DNA from: Watersipora subatra
Lineage: Eukaryota > Bryozoa > Gymnolaemata > Cheilostomatida > Watersiporidae
NCBI RefSeq assembly: GCF_963576615.1
Contig: NC_088711.1
Location: forward strand, 7,620,869-7,684,868
DNA: 64,000 nucleotides
Reading direction: 5' to 3'
Of the stretch, positions 1 through 12,600 are shown piece after piece. Position 1 is the first letter of the stretch; each line of letters opens with the position of its first letter. Both the position numbers and the translations under genes were made by a program. The notes beneath the pieces were generated by a model, which saw only the letters and a list, made by a program, of their open reading frames with translations, searched no databases and was not told the DNA's origin.

Positions 1-688
1 TCTGTTTCCTGTGTCGCCAAGGCTATATTTCTAGTCACAATGTAGTGACAAGAAAAGCCTCATTTGATTGATAATTACTATTTATATCACATACCATTTA
101 GTTTTTACATAGTTTATATAATACATACGTTTTAAAGCTATATGTAATTATGTGAAGTATTTATCATCGCGATTTTGAGCTGTAAAACAAACTAAATGAA
201 ACACAATGTATTTTTATAAGATTATGTGATCCTACATATGATGGTCTCGCTATTCAAAGCAAGTAAGACAACGAATTAACTTTCTATATCTAGGTTTGAC
301 TGCAAACAGAAATAGCATAGCAGTGTTTAATTCTAAAATCCTTTTACATTATCCGAAAAAGGATGAAATTATTAAACAGAATAATGGTAATCAGATAAAA
401 ATTACAACTGAAACTGCTGTGAGTTTTTATATTATGACGACTGATTCACAGCCCTTGTGGTCCACTAAGCCACAGCGAAATATAGTAAAAGATGTACAAA
501 ATCAGAAGAGGTGAATTTTACGCAAGGATGTGATTATAAGAGGTAACCTACCATGAGTATACTACAGCAACCAGGCCACAACTGATGGAACTTTGTCACC
601 CCTTACTATGTTCTAATTCATGCCTTTTCAAGCAATTACTACATCGCTGCGCATCCAGAGGCTATGATATACAAATAACCACCGTTAC
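1..688. other. Left edge: OGDH intron, no exon seen
   Basis: This stretch follows the last visible OGDH exon on the minus strand. I looked for the next expected block (a Val-Tyr-Tyr-Asp motif after the CTG-like motif) on the minus strand and did not find it. Neither strand shows another recognisable coding segment, so it is best read as intron. Confidence 0.5.
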
Positions 689-3600
689 TGACCAGTACAG
701 AAGATAAGCTTTTCAACATTACTCGGGTCAACACTCGATGGTATGAGTCGCTGAAATTCTGTGCCATCGGTGAAGTCATCAAAGCTCGATCTGGCCTCAG
801 GATGTCGCAGCAGATATTTTGGTGTGAAGACAATCAGCTGAAAACAAGCATAGGCGTTATATTCGCAAATACTTGAGTGAGGAGTCAGATTCAAAGCAAG
901 CAGCGATCACTTACAGGTTTTCTGAATGCCAGATGAACCTGGCGCCTAAGCAGGTGGCACATGTTGGCAGGGGTAGACGGGTTGCAGATGAACCAGTTAA
1001 TCTCGTGCAGCTGCTGCATCATGAAGTTGTCATTGAGGACAGGTACATGCTCTTCATCGTCATTGCACATCTGTAGGAACCTTTCCATCCTGCCAGAAGA
1101 GTGTTCAGGGCCCATACCTACATGGTAAGAAGTGGTAGAAGCCAAATTGGAGGCAGCAAGAGTACATACTGCAGTGGAGGCAGCAAGAGTACAAACTGCA
1201 GTGGAGGCAGCAAGAGTACATACTGCAGTGGAGGCAGCAAGAGTACAGACTGCAATGGAGGCAGCAAGAGTACAGATTGGAATTGCTTCCCTTAACCTAT
1301 CATCACATCAATAGAGTATTGAACATTTGCATTTTAGAATTGTATTTTAGATTTGTCATATAAAAACGAATAAATAGATTTAGCGGGTTAAGAATTTTGG
1401 GCTATCTAAAAAGAAAGTTTTCACCATTTCTCATTGCAGTCAATCTACATATTATTATAAATTATACAATTGGTGTTAATGGTATTGAATTGTATGCTAG
1501 CTATTGATATAGATGTGTCTAGTAAAATATGTAAAAAACTAGTCAATGCTAAGAACCAGAGCCAGTTGTCACAACCAATACAGTATATATAGTGATCAAA
1601 TATACTTTATAAAAACATTCTCTACATAAGACAGAATACCTTCGTAGCCATGGGGTAGTAGCATAACAAGCCCGCTCTGTCTCACCCATTTGGCTTGGCC
1701 CGAGCTTAGAAACTGGTCAATAATACACTGAGCTGTGTTAGCAAAGTCACCGAATTGAGCTTCCCAGATGACTAGAGCATTAGGGTTGGTCAGAGAGTAG
1801 CCCAGCTCAAAACCTGCAGCGAGTAAAAAATACATGAAACACAGACTAAGATACAAAATCTAACCATCAAGCTCAATGAAACGAGTCAAAGAGAGACTAG
1901 CAGTAAGTTTGAACAATCATCACCGGCCTCCCACTACAAAAGTTTTCTACTACAAAATTAGTGATGAATAGATGTTCAACGATAGGTGACATATGCTATG
2001 CTTCACCTGACAAATTCCATTTTCAACACATAAATTACCAGAATCAATCGTAAGTTCAGAAAACAAATATGACCCAATCTCAAACTGATCAGGCTTCCGT
2101 AGTTTCGATAGGAAATGCCACTATTATACACAGAAAGAGGTCAAGGTCTCACCAAGGACAGCGTATTCAGAGAGAGAGCTGTTGCAGACTTTGTAGAGAG
2201 CCTGATCAGGCGCGAGGTGATTGAGAGGTACAAATGTGTGAGCATCCTGTTCTTGATCATGAATAACATGGTGCCTGTGCGAGAAGGTGCCTCTCTCCAC
2301 ATCCTGTCCACTCAGACGCACATGAGTCTGTCAAGCAGTCAAACAATATAATTCCTACTTTGACATTCAGTGCCGGGAGCAAACAAAGGTGTTTGTCAGC
2401 AAACAGTAAGGATAACAATTGATCCACAGTTACTACAAACTAAAACAATATTTTTGCTAACTATGATCGCTAACGCATAAAGCCATGCATGACGAAGAAG
2501 TAGAAAGTCGAAAAGATTAAAAGGAAATATGGCAAGCGTATATCATGGCAATAACTACATTGTGTTTCATTTTATGGCTCACCTGCTCCATTAGGAGGCT
2601 TCCAATGGCTATGGCCTCTCCCAATGCCCAGTCTGCCTGCCTCTTTTCCATCAGGTCAGCTCTGCCTTTGAGTATTCGCTTCACACCTGCATACAGTAAG
2701 TGCCGGTAAATGTAAAGATTGGTAAGATGAGGTCTGGTCCATATTGAGCAGTCAGTGTCAATGTAGACATTCTAGGTTGCTGTCCACAGGTCTCTCAGCT
2801 GAAGCGCTGACGAACCAAACAGGTCATAGTCAAACCAAGACAGCCTGACTTTTCTGGTCAGCATTGATACGAACTACCGCCTGCGTGACTTATATATTGA
2901 TATCATATTCATATGAACTACCGCCTGCGTGATATTGATATAAACTACTGCCTGCGTGACTTACATATCGATATGAACTACCGCATGCATGACTTACATA
3001 TCGATATGAACTACCGCCTGCGTGACTTACATATTGATATGAACTACCGCCTGCATGACTTACATATTGATATGAACCACCGCCTGCGATGTATGAAGTT
3101 TATCCCTGTGTGATTTACATATTTAGGGTGAAAACTCAGTAGTTTTTACTTTAACATATTCTAGTAAGCTAACATACACCATGGCTCCCTACCGCTTGTA
3201 ATATCTTTTATGTATTTATACATTTACGTTAAAATGGTTGTTAGCTAAGAAAACATGTTAGACTAAAATTTGATAGATATTTCACAAACTTTGGAGCTGT
3301 GAACGATAAGAAAAGGAATTATTGCAGGACAAGAATAAAATGATGAAAGTTGCCAGAGCGACAATCTCTTTTCATTGCTGTATATTTTTGTAAATCTAAA
3401 TAGGAATTTCACTTCATGTTTATTCACTAGTAAGTTCCTAAAGGTGACTAAAATCTTTTGACAGGCCAGTTAACGAGGTCTAATATCTACCATTATGGAT
3501 AGCAAAGTCTTTAACAGGGCTTGATGAAAATAGGTCGCCGATATGTTTGATCCTTTCCTCACTAACAGAAGTATCGGGTGCCTTCATCGGGTCCCGTTCA

Positions 3601-6600
3601 TCAAAGAAATTAGGCCAAGGAGAATCCAGCCACTCTGAATTCTTGATGGCTGTTGCTTTCTTTGATTTGAGAAAAGCGTCTTCGCAGATCTGCTCGTACT
3701 TCTGGCGCTCCGTCTAAAGTAAACAACCACTACAGCTAGCTGACCTCTGACCTGTTGACTGAACATTCACCATGCTGTTTAACCTAAAGTAGACAACCAC
3801 TACAGCTAGCTGACCTCTGACCTATTGACTGAACATTCACCATGCTGTTTAACCTAAAGCAGAACCGCTACAGCTAGCTGACTTCTGACCTGTTGACTGA
3901 ACATTTACAATGCTGTTTAATGTGGCTACTCCTCATGTTTCAATCTGTCTGAGGTACTAAATTACTGCACTCCGAGACTGCCTAGACAATTATAAACTTT
4001 GTTATGCTAGACTATCCTCTAGACAACCATGTCACATAGTAACGGTGGCTAGTAGCATGATTCAACATATATGATGGATTGCTGATTAAACATTTTAGGA
4101 TTGACATATTCTTGCTGTCAGCTAGTATAGCTGCAGAACTTACCTGGTACTCTTGGTCTGTCATCACCCCCTCTTTAACCAATTTGGCAGCATATTGGTC
4201 GAGTACGTGCGGATGTTTACCGATGGCCTTGTACATGCGAGGCTGGGTGAAAGAAGGCTCATCAATCTCGTTGTGGCCATTCTTGCGGTAGCACACCTGG
4301 TGCAGCGGACAAGTAGTCATGCCTTACTTTGACTTGATGATTAACATAGATTATCTCACAATGCAAATTTTAACTTAAGGACCAAATTCCTGAGTGTTAT
4401 TCTCAAGTCTAACAATTGTTAGATTCATATATTGATCAAGTCGTTTCATCACTAAAATTGTCAGATAAAGCTTTTAAGCAGTGAGATATAGATTATGAGC
4501 TATTAGTAATAATAACCATAGACAGGATAACACAGCCTTGTGAATAGACCGCAAGTAACCAACCACATAAGTATGATAGGCACTGCAATTTATGTTTTAT
4601 ATCATGGACTATGCACGTATATACTATATGTGTCAGCCACATAATGATAATTGTGTGTGTGCAGTATTAGGTTGGGGCGCAAAGCAAAAAGAAATTGAAA
4701 CTCAAGATGTGTAACATCACAGCTAACTTCATGCGAAATACTTAAGTTTTTGTCAAAATAGATGTAATATGCAAACGACAATAAAAAACCAGTTGTAAAC
4801 TTTACTTTAATGAAAGGCGAACAATATTTAAAAAGAGAGCGATACTTGAAGCTGGTGGTTTGTAGCAGCAAAACGTGTTCAGTTTATAGAGGGGAAAGCG
4901 GCCCATAGGCTTGCTCCCACTATCCTAAAGTTGTGTTTCTATAAAGTGATTGCTAGATGTGGCTTTTACAGCTAAATCTTTTTTTAAAAATACCAATCGA
5001 AGTTCCCTGCAGCTCGTGTATTACATTAGCAATTTAGAATGAGAAATTTGTTTATCATCGACAGTGACTAATACAATATATTATTCAAACTATGTTCAGT
5101 ATATCAACCATTAGCAAAACAAATCAAGTGCCAACCAGATGGTAGCCATGCTAACACCAGCTAATGATGAAAAGGTGTTATTGTTAAAAAATGGTAGCAC
5201 TCTGCCATTGGTTAATCGTTAAATGGATTGGTTAGATGGATAAATAGATAAATGGTTAGATGGATTGAAAGATGTATTGGCAAGAGCCTCATGAGGATTA
5301 CTGTTTACTGTTTACAAATAAGATTGTTGATACAACTTTAAACTTAGAAATAAATTCTAAAAGTACCTCGGTAATTTAGCCTTGACACACCATTCTACCC
5401 GATTTGTTTTAGATTAGGAAACTTGTTGCTAGGCGATAAGAGGAATGAACTCACCAAATCAATAACGCAGTCAGAATGGAAAGTGGCCCTCCATTCTGCA
5501 GCTACTCTGCATACGTGTACCACTGCCTCAGGGTCATCAGCGTTCACATGGAAAATAGGGGCATTAACCACGCGAGCCACGTCTGTACAGTACGGAGATG
5601 AGCGAGAAAATCTTGGATCAGTAGTAAATCCTATCTGATTGTTCACCACAATATGCACAGTTCCTGCAATACGTTATGGTGTGGTGACGAAAAGCTTGAC
5701 ATTATTGGAGTTGTTTGCTTAAGCTGAAAGATTGGTGCATGGTGAGGCAACTACCAATATAAGTAGCTAATTGAAAATTTGGTTGAGCAAACAATTTTGA
5801 GTTCAGACGAACAGAGCTGTTCACACGCAGAAGAACACAAAAAGATCTTTAAAATCAAGCAATAGTAGGCAGTATCACAGTTTACATCTATGTAAGAAAT
5901 GAGGTGCAGGCAACAAGATGACCAATTCTGTTCCAGCAGTAAAATAGCAACTAAAATGCAAAGTAGGCTTCTTCCTACCTATAGGAAGTTTTTTCACGAG
6001 ACCAGAATCAGTACAAGACTGAATCAGTACAATCACATTGCAAACATGAGGTGAACATGCCAGAGTTGCCTGTTATATCAATCAGGCAACCGAGACTGAC
6101 GTCACCGGTGGCACGCGTATGCAACATTTCATAGGTCTATCAACTGGCAGCCGACATCACCGCACTGACAGCTAGTTGATGACATGACCATAGATGGTTA
6201 GAAAAGCAATTTTTAGTCTATTGCAAATCGATGTTATGATAGCCGCATTGTCATATCTAATACAAATACATAGCAACAGCAAGACAGCTGCAATAAAGGC
6301 TCTTCTTCTATAGCTGTTCACAATGCAAAGTTGAGACGAGGTTAATACAATTTCTGTCAATAAGACAAGAACAGTGACAGAGTGAGATATGAAGCTTCAA
6401 TCGAAATTGCAATTCTCACTATATTATTAGAAACTAGGAATAGCAAAATAGAAGTCAACTACTGGATACCATGTGTTGTGTAGTGTGGGAGATCGCTAAG
6501 GTGAAATGTCTCATATACGACACCCTGACCAGAGAATGCTGCATCTCCGTGCAGCAATATGCTCATGACCTTTTTCCCTTGTTCATCTCCCATATAGAAC

Positions 6601-9600
6601 TGCTCAGCTCTCGTCTTCCCTTGTACCTACGCAACGTGTCAGAATGCTGCTTTATAGGTCTTGCAAACAAGCACCTGCACAGGGTGCCAATAAACAGCCT
6701 TTAGACATTACAAACAATCTTTATGCGTTGTAACAAGCATTGAAATAGAAACAAGCTTATGAGATCAGTAACCAAGCAATATAGCCTCAAAGAATAAAAA
6801 ACTAGATCCAAAAACGTAGATTAAAATAATTTTACAATGTGTGGCAGCATCATGAGCGAGAACTTTTACAGCTAAAGATATGCTTGCTCAGTATGGGAAA
6901 ATGCAGATATGGTAAATAAAAAATGTCAGATTAACATATAAATATCAGTATTTCAATATTCAGCAGTGAGAAGATAAGATGAGAGACAGAAATGGCAGGA
7001 CCAATGAGAAGATGAGATGAGAGATACAGCAATGGCAGGACCAATGAAAAGGTAAGATGAGAGAGACAGCAATGGCAGGACCAATGGAAAGGTAAGATGA
7101 GAGAGACAGAAATAGCAGGGCCAATGAGAAGGTAAGATGAGAGAGACAGAAATAGCAGGGCCAATGAGAAGGTAAGATGAGAGAGACAGCAATGGCGGGG
7201 CCAGTGAGAAGATAAGATAAGAGAGCCAGCAATGGCAGGACCAATGAGGCGATAAGATGAGAGAGACAGCAATGACAGGACCAATAAAAAGGTATGATGA
7301 GAGAGACAGCAATGGCAGGACCAATGAAAAGGTAAGATGAGAGAGACAGCAATGGCAGGACCAATGAGAAGGTAAGATGAGAGAGACAGCAATGGCAGTC
7401 ATTTATTTCATCTGTTACTCATAATTAGTCAACTTTATAACAGATCTTAAAGGTTGACTTGCAAAAAAATTCACATTACGGTTATTTGGTACCAAAAGAT
7501 TCACCATGTCTTACTCTGTTGTGTTGTAGGTGCCACATATGTGGAAATGTGATTACAAGCTCTTAAAAGCTCAAAAACGAAAAGCCGCTGTAGATTGGAA
7601 TCTCTTTATTTCTCTGACGTAGTCATGAAATTTGGTTATCGTCTTGTCACGTGATGTTCTCCCCTGAATTGAAAGGGCAATAAAAAGCTCAATATAAAAC
7701 TTATCGTAGCACTAGTTTATGACAAACACTTCGGGTTTTACCGAAGACTCCGTATCAAATATAGATGCTCGCTACTTTACAGTTTTGTTTCGGCTTGAAC
7801 TAATTGTCAAGTCGTAATCTGATCATGTGGCCCAATACTTCGCAAATAATTTTTGCAGCATTTTTCAATTATCACAAGTGACCAACAGGCTCGTCATGAT
7901 TATCAGACAATGATATGTACTCCTTCGAGGTAAGGTTAAAAAATTAAATGAATTTTTATGGTAAGTTATAAAATATCAATGCTAAAAGTGACAGCATTAC
8001 AATGACGATAAAATAGACGCGTAAGAACAATAGACATGGTTTTATTGAATGTGTGAAGTATATTTGTGAAAATATTTCGATGACTAAGGTTGCATGAAAG
8101 TGTAAACAGAAACCATCTACCACAGCTACGTCATATTTGAGCCGTTTTGGAAAGAGAATCCAAACTACGACGGTCTCGTGTGGCTGCGATTAACTGTTCG
8201 TTTTTGAGCTTTTAAGAGCTTGTAATCACATTCCCACATATTTTGCACCTACAACACAACAGAGTAAGACATGGTGAATCTTTTGATATCAAATAACTGT
8301 AATGTGAATTTTGTTGCAAGTCGACCTTTAATTTCACATGAAAATTATACATAGAATTTAAAGAGTGCTACATTCATGAAGTAAGTCTTTCAACTAAACA
8401 ATGAGTGATGAGCATTGAACTGTCTGTTGCACTTCCAATACCGAACACACCAATTTCACATCTAACAGTGATTAGCATACTGTGATAACACATGAATGCT
8501 AAACCAATGAACACCCTCATGTTTCTAACCTTACCCCAAGTAAGTATCCTCAATTGCACTAATGTAATCCATGCAAATACGAACCACAGGGTCAACAGCC
8601 TCCAGATGGCTTGGGTTGGCTACGACGGAGAGTTTTATGTTCTTATTGGTGAGGTGATTGATTCGTTCATGGCACATGCCGAGGTGATACTTGACATCGC
8701 CTGAGCCCTCATCATCCGCATTCAGTTTAGAATTGAACTGGCAAAAGATCTGTTCAAGGGGCTTGCGGGCCACATTGGCAAGGACATCCAGCCGTCCCCT
8801 AGCAATGTAAGATCACTCTTTGAGAGCTATTATCTGCAGCCATCAACATGTCAATATACTTCCTGTCGCCTACGACACACCATGCTGCCACCTGTCAGGT
8901 TACACGCGTGAAGTTGTAAAAGACGAGAACAGTGAAATGGGTTAGTCTCAAAAATTTTAAAATGGTAAGTGAAATATGGCAGCCGAGGATAAGAAAGCAC
9001 AGTAAAAGAAAAACTACGATAGAGAAAATATTTCTTTAGCATATGATGCTGCAGCAAATGGCCAATGTTAATGGTTCATGACACCCCACAGAACTCTTGC
9101 TTAAATCTGCTTCAGGATGGACATACATCATCGTGGTTGGTCAAACAAGACAAAACGTTTAACAATATCAAACATTTTCATTTGTACCTTTTATGTCAAT
9201 ATTAGCTGAATACCAGGTGTTGCTCAAGTAATAAAAAGTGTCTGAACAGAAATTTTTATTTAACATATGCAACATTTACTATTTTATCTTTTCAATGAAG
9301 GTGTTTATTTATTTATATACTTGATTATTTTAGATTTGGCTCAAACAATATATTTATATACTGTGTTTGAGCTGGCTGACACCTACTTACGCCGATTCAA
9401 TCACGAATTACAAGTTCATAGAATTCAAAGAAAAAAATGTGTAAGCTACTACACAAAGCAAATACCTTGTATTGTAATGAACTTTTCTGATAAGCGTTGG
9501 TAATGAACTCAATATTCATCCCTTGAGAAAAGGAAATGTCGCATGTTAGTATGCTATATTCATACTAAATAAAAAATTGTCATACAAACGGCAATGTTTT

Positions 9601-12600
9601 AAATGAAAATGATTAAATATAGTTAGCTATAAAAAATTAATGTTAAATAAAATAAATAAATAAAGAACGTAAAAACTGTAAATAAAGAAAAGAAGCAAAG
9701 TTTTGTTTGTATTCATTGATTGCAGCACGCAAGCTAAGAGCCAACCATGCTAGTATTTTAGCAAGCGCTGCATAAGTATTTGCCTAAAACCTTCACAGCA
9801 TAGCAAGTACGTTCAAGTAGTGTAGTGGGTAACTCCCGTGTCTGCAGTCCTTGAGGGTCTGGGATCGAATCTTGAGCAAAGCAAAATTTTTATTTCTAAA
9901 ACTATATCGCTATAACTGGACAGACGAATGACACACACATTAATATATATAGATATATATTTATATATATAAAGTAGCCAAATATTTGGCGTTGCACAGG
10001 TATTAAAAACAGCTAATAACAGTTGCAGGTAATGTAGTTGTTTACTGTTTGCCATTAGCCTGGCACATTGCCAATGGCCAATGTGAGTAGGCTAGTATTG
10101 CTAAACTTACTAATAAGAGCAAGCATAAAATGACATTGCGCCATAACGCAGAGTGGTATGAGTATTTTCACCCATATAGCGACATATATCGCCCAATGAA
10201 TCTATCAATCTCGCGTAGCTCAATGGTTTAGCATATCTTCTGGAGAATTGGAGGTTCCGAGATCAAATCTTCTACGATGCAGATTTTGCATTCCAAGATT
10301 TTAATAGCTACAGCTCGACAGGCAGACATCCAAACAGATGACAAACTGAGATTTAAAAATAGATTCACATATACATTTCATCTCGTTTATATCATCATCG
10401 TTTCCCGGCAGATTTGTAACTGAACGACAACCGATATGAATCTGGCTTCTAAAAAGGCTGTTTCTTGTTTTGAGGATATGACTGTCTTCAGCAATCGTGT
10501 ACAGTACAGTTAGGAGTCTTATACTGATAGGAGAGACTGTAGCCATAAGACAAATATGAATTCCGCATGAACCCCAGCCAATAATCGGACTAATTTTGCT
10601 AAAAATTAGATCGGTCAATCATTTAGAACAATCTGTAATCATAGATTGAATTGGTTGGATAATTAGACGATATTTAGATTGAATATTGATATCACGATTT
10701 TGTTACAGTAGAAATCAGAGGATTCATTGACTTCATTTACTTTGAAACATGAATGGCAGTATTTTATTGTTGAAGTGTAAGTACAAAATGCCAGAAAGTA
10801 TGCTAGAGCTGTGAATACACCCATTTATAGTAAGTCCAACCTTTTCTACACTGGCAAAAACTTTACAGACAAAAAATCTTGAAAATGAACGATTTTATGG
10901 AAAACTTCATTCTTTATTAGTTAGCCCAACAATGTAGCTAAAGCTATTGTTAGCTCAACAATATAGCTATTGTTAGTTCAACAATGTAGCTGTTGCTATA
11001 ACTAGCTCAAAGATATAGCTATTGTTAGTTCTACAATGTAGCTATAGCAAGCTCAATAATGTAGCTATAGCTAGCTCAACAATATAGCTATTGTTAGTTC
11101 TCTTTATCTAGTTGTGCATAAGTCAACAAGCAGTAACTATAAAACACAGATCTACCAAAACACTATTTGTATCACGATCTAGTAGAATATTCCTTGTAAT
11201 TTTGCTGAAAGTACATGAGTGTGATTAAAATAAGCCACCTTTACGCATCTTCAACATGGTAAACATAAAAAATCGATTACTTATAGCTAGTTCAGCTTGA
11301 ACCTTTAGGCAAATATTATGAGAAGGTTTAAGACTCGATAAGCGAGTAAAAATAATTAGCAGTCTAAAGGGATTCAGCGACGCAGTGCTACCAGACGATA
11401 TTCGAGTGAAGCTGAATGACCTTGAACTCTAAAGTGGACAAAAATTATTGCTTCGAGTCGAAACGAATGAGAAGGCAAAAAACATTAATGTTTCTAAAGC
11501 ATATTGTTTACATCATCTGCGAAAGTTATCACTTACACATGGTTGGCACCGAGCCTGGCTAACGCAGCAGCAGACTATCAGCTGATGTGCACGCAGTTGA
11601 AATCCGGTTAAACTACTTGTAAGTGTATTTTAAGTTTAGATTTGTAAATGTGAAAAATTCAAAATAATTCTAAACTAAAAATGTACTCACAAAAATAGAT
11701 GCTCTCCATTTACTAACGTAAAGTGGTTTTGTAAAGAAAGTATAGCTCTATGAACCTGCTGATTTCTTACTGAAGTCATCAAAGCATTGCTCACAAGTTG
11801 AAGTAGTAAATGAAAAGCTTGAGATTTGGAAGTAAGAGTTAGCAGAAAGGAAATAGCGCCCATATAAATGGATATACCATATGCATCAATCATCAAATAT
11901 GTTCACTGAACCAAACTTGACTGCTCAGCATATAATAAAGCCAGGGCTGAGACCTGACTACCATTGGTCACTCACTGCCTGCCTACTAATTACAGTATAT
12001 AATTATACAATGCAAATATAGAGTTACAAAGGAGTTGATTGAAGAAATAAGCGCTCTATTGGTGCAGCATAAGCATAGCCTTGGTACAGTACTTTGGCAA
12101 TAAAGAAATGAAGGGTATGATTAGCCAAGGATGAGTTTGTTTTCCTGTAACCGAACATCAAGGATGTGAGTTAACAGTGTGGGCCTTCTTTGTTCTTAGA
12201 GGGTACTGATAACAACACGGATATAGTCACGATATTGCACAACAGGGCACTTAGTGTGATATTATACAAACAAAAAGTGATTGCCGGTATCTATCTAAAT
12301 TTTTCCAGTCTCTACAATTGACTGCAGGCCAATAAATTACGTCCTAAATTATCCAGTGTTTACAGGACATGTACAAGACAGCGATAGTGTATGAGCACCT
12401 GTGAGGCATGCCCATCACAAAGCTTTCAACTCCGAAGCCACTTGAGTGGTCTATGCAGGTTTTCATGGCAGGCACAAGAACCTCGCATCCCTCCAGTCCA
12501 AACCTCTTCTCGGATGACCATTTCTTAGCAAGGAACTGCTCAAATAGGCTTGATCTACAACAGAATCGACCATTTCTTAGCGAGGAACTGCTCAAATAGG

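Noticed and set aside
1101-1314. Gly-Ser-Lys-Ser-Thr repeat protein on the plus strand
   Set aside because: Product of the 27-bp array in an OGDH intron, with no start context or homology.
2868-3112. CRISPR-like array of short repeats
   Set aside because: Units are directly adjacent with no unique spacers, in a eukaryotic intron.
3584-3766. 60-codon minus-strand frame
   Set aside because: Different frame of the OGDH exon 3713-3491.
6471-6704. 77-codon plus-strand frame
   Set aside because: Exact antisense of the OGDH exon encoding the thiamine-site motif.
6931-7402. Three overlapping minus-strand open frames of 134-153 codons
   Set aside because: They cross a 40-bp tandem repeat; the period is not divisible by three, so all frames open together and give the same repeated peptide in rotation.
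9811-9880. A functional tRNA gene
   Set aside because: Box A and box B are present, but the acceptor stem and anticodon arm do not pair.
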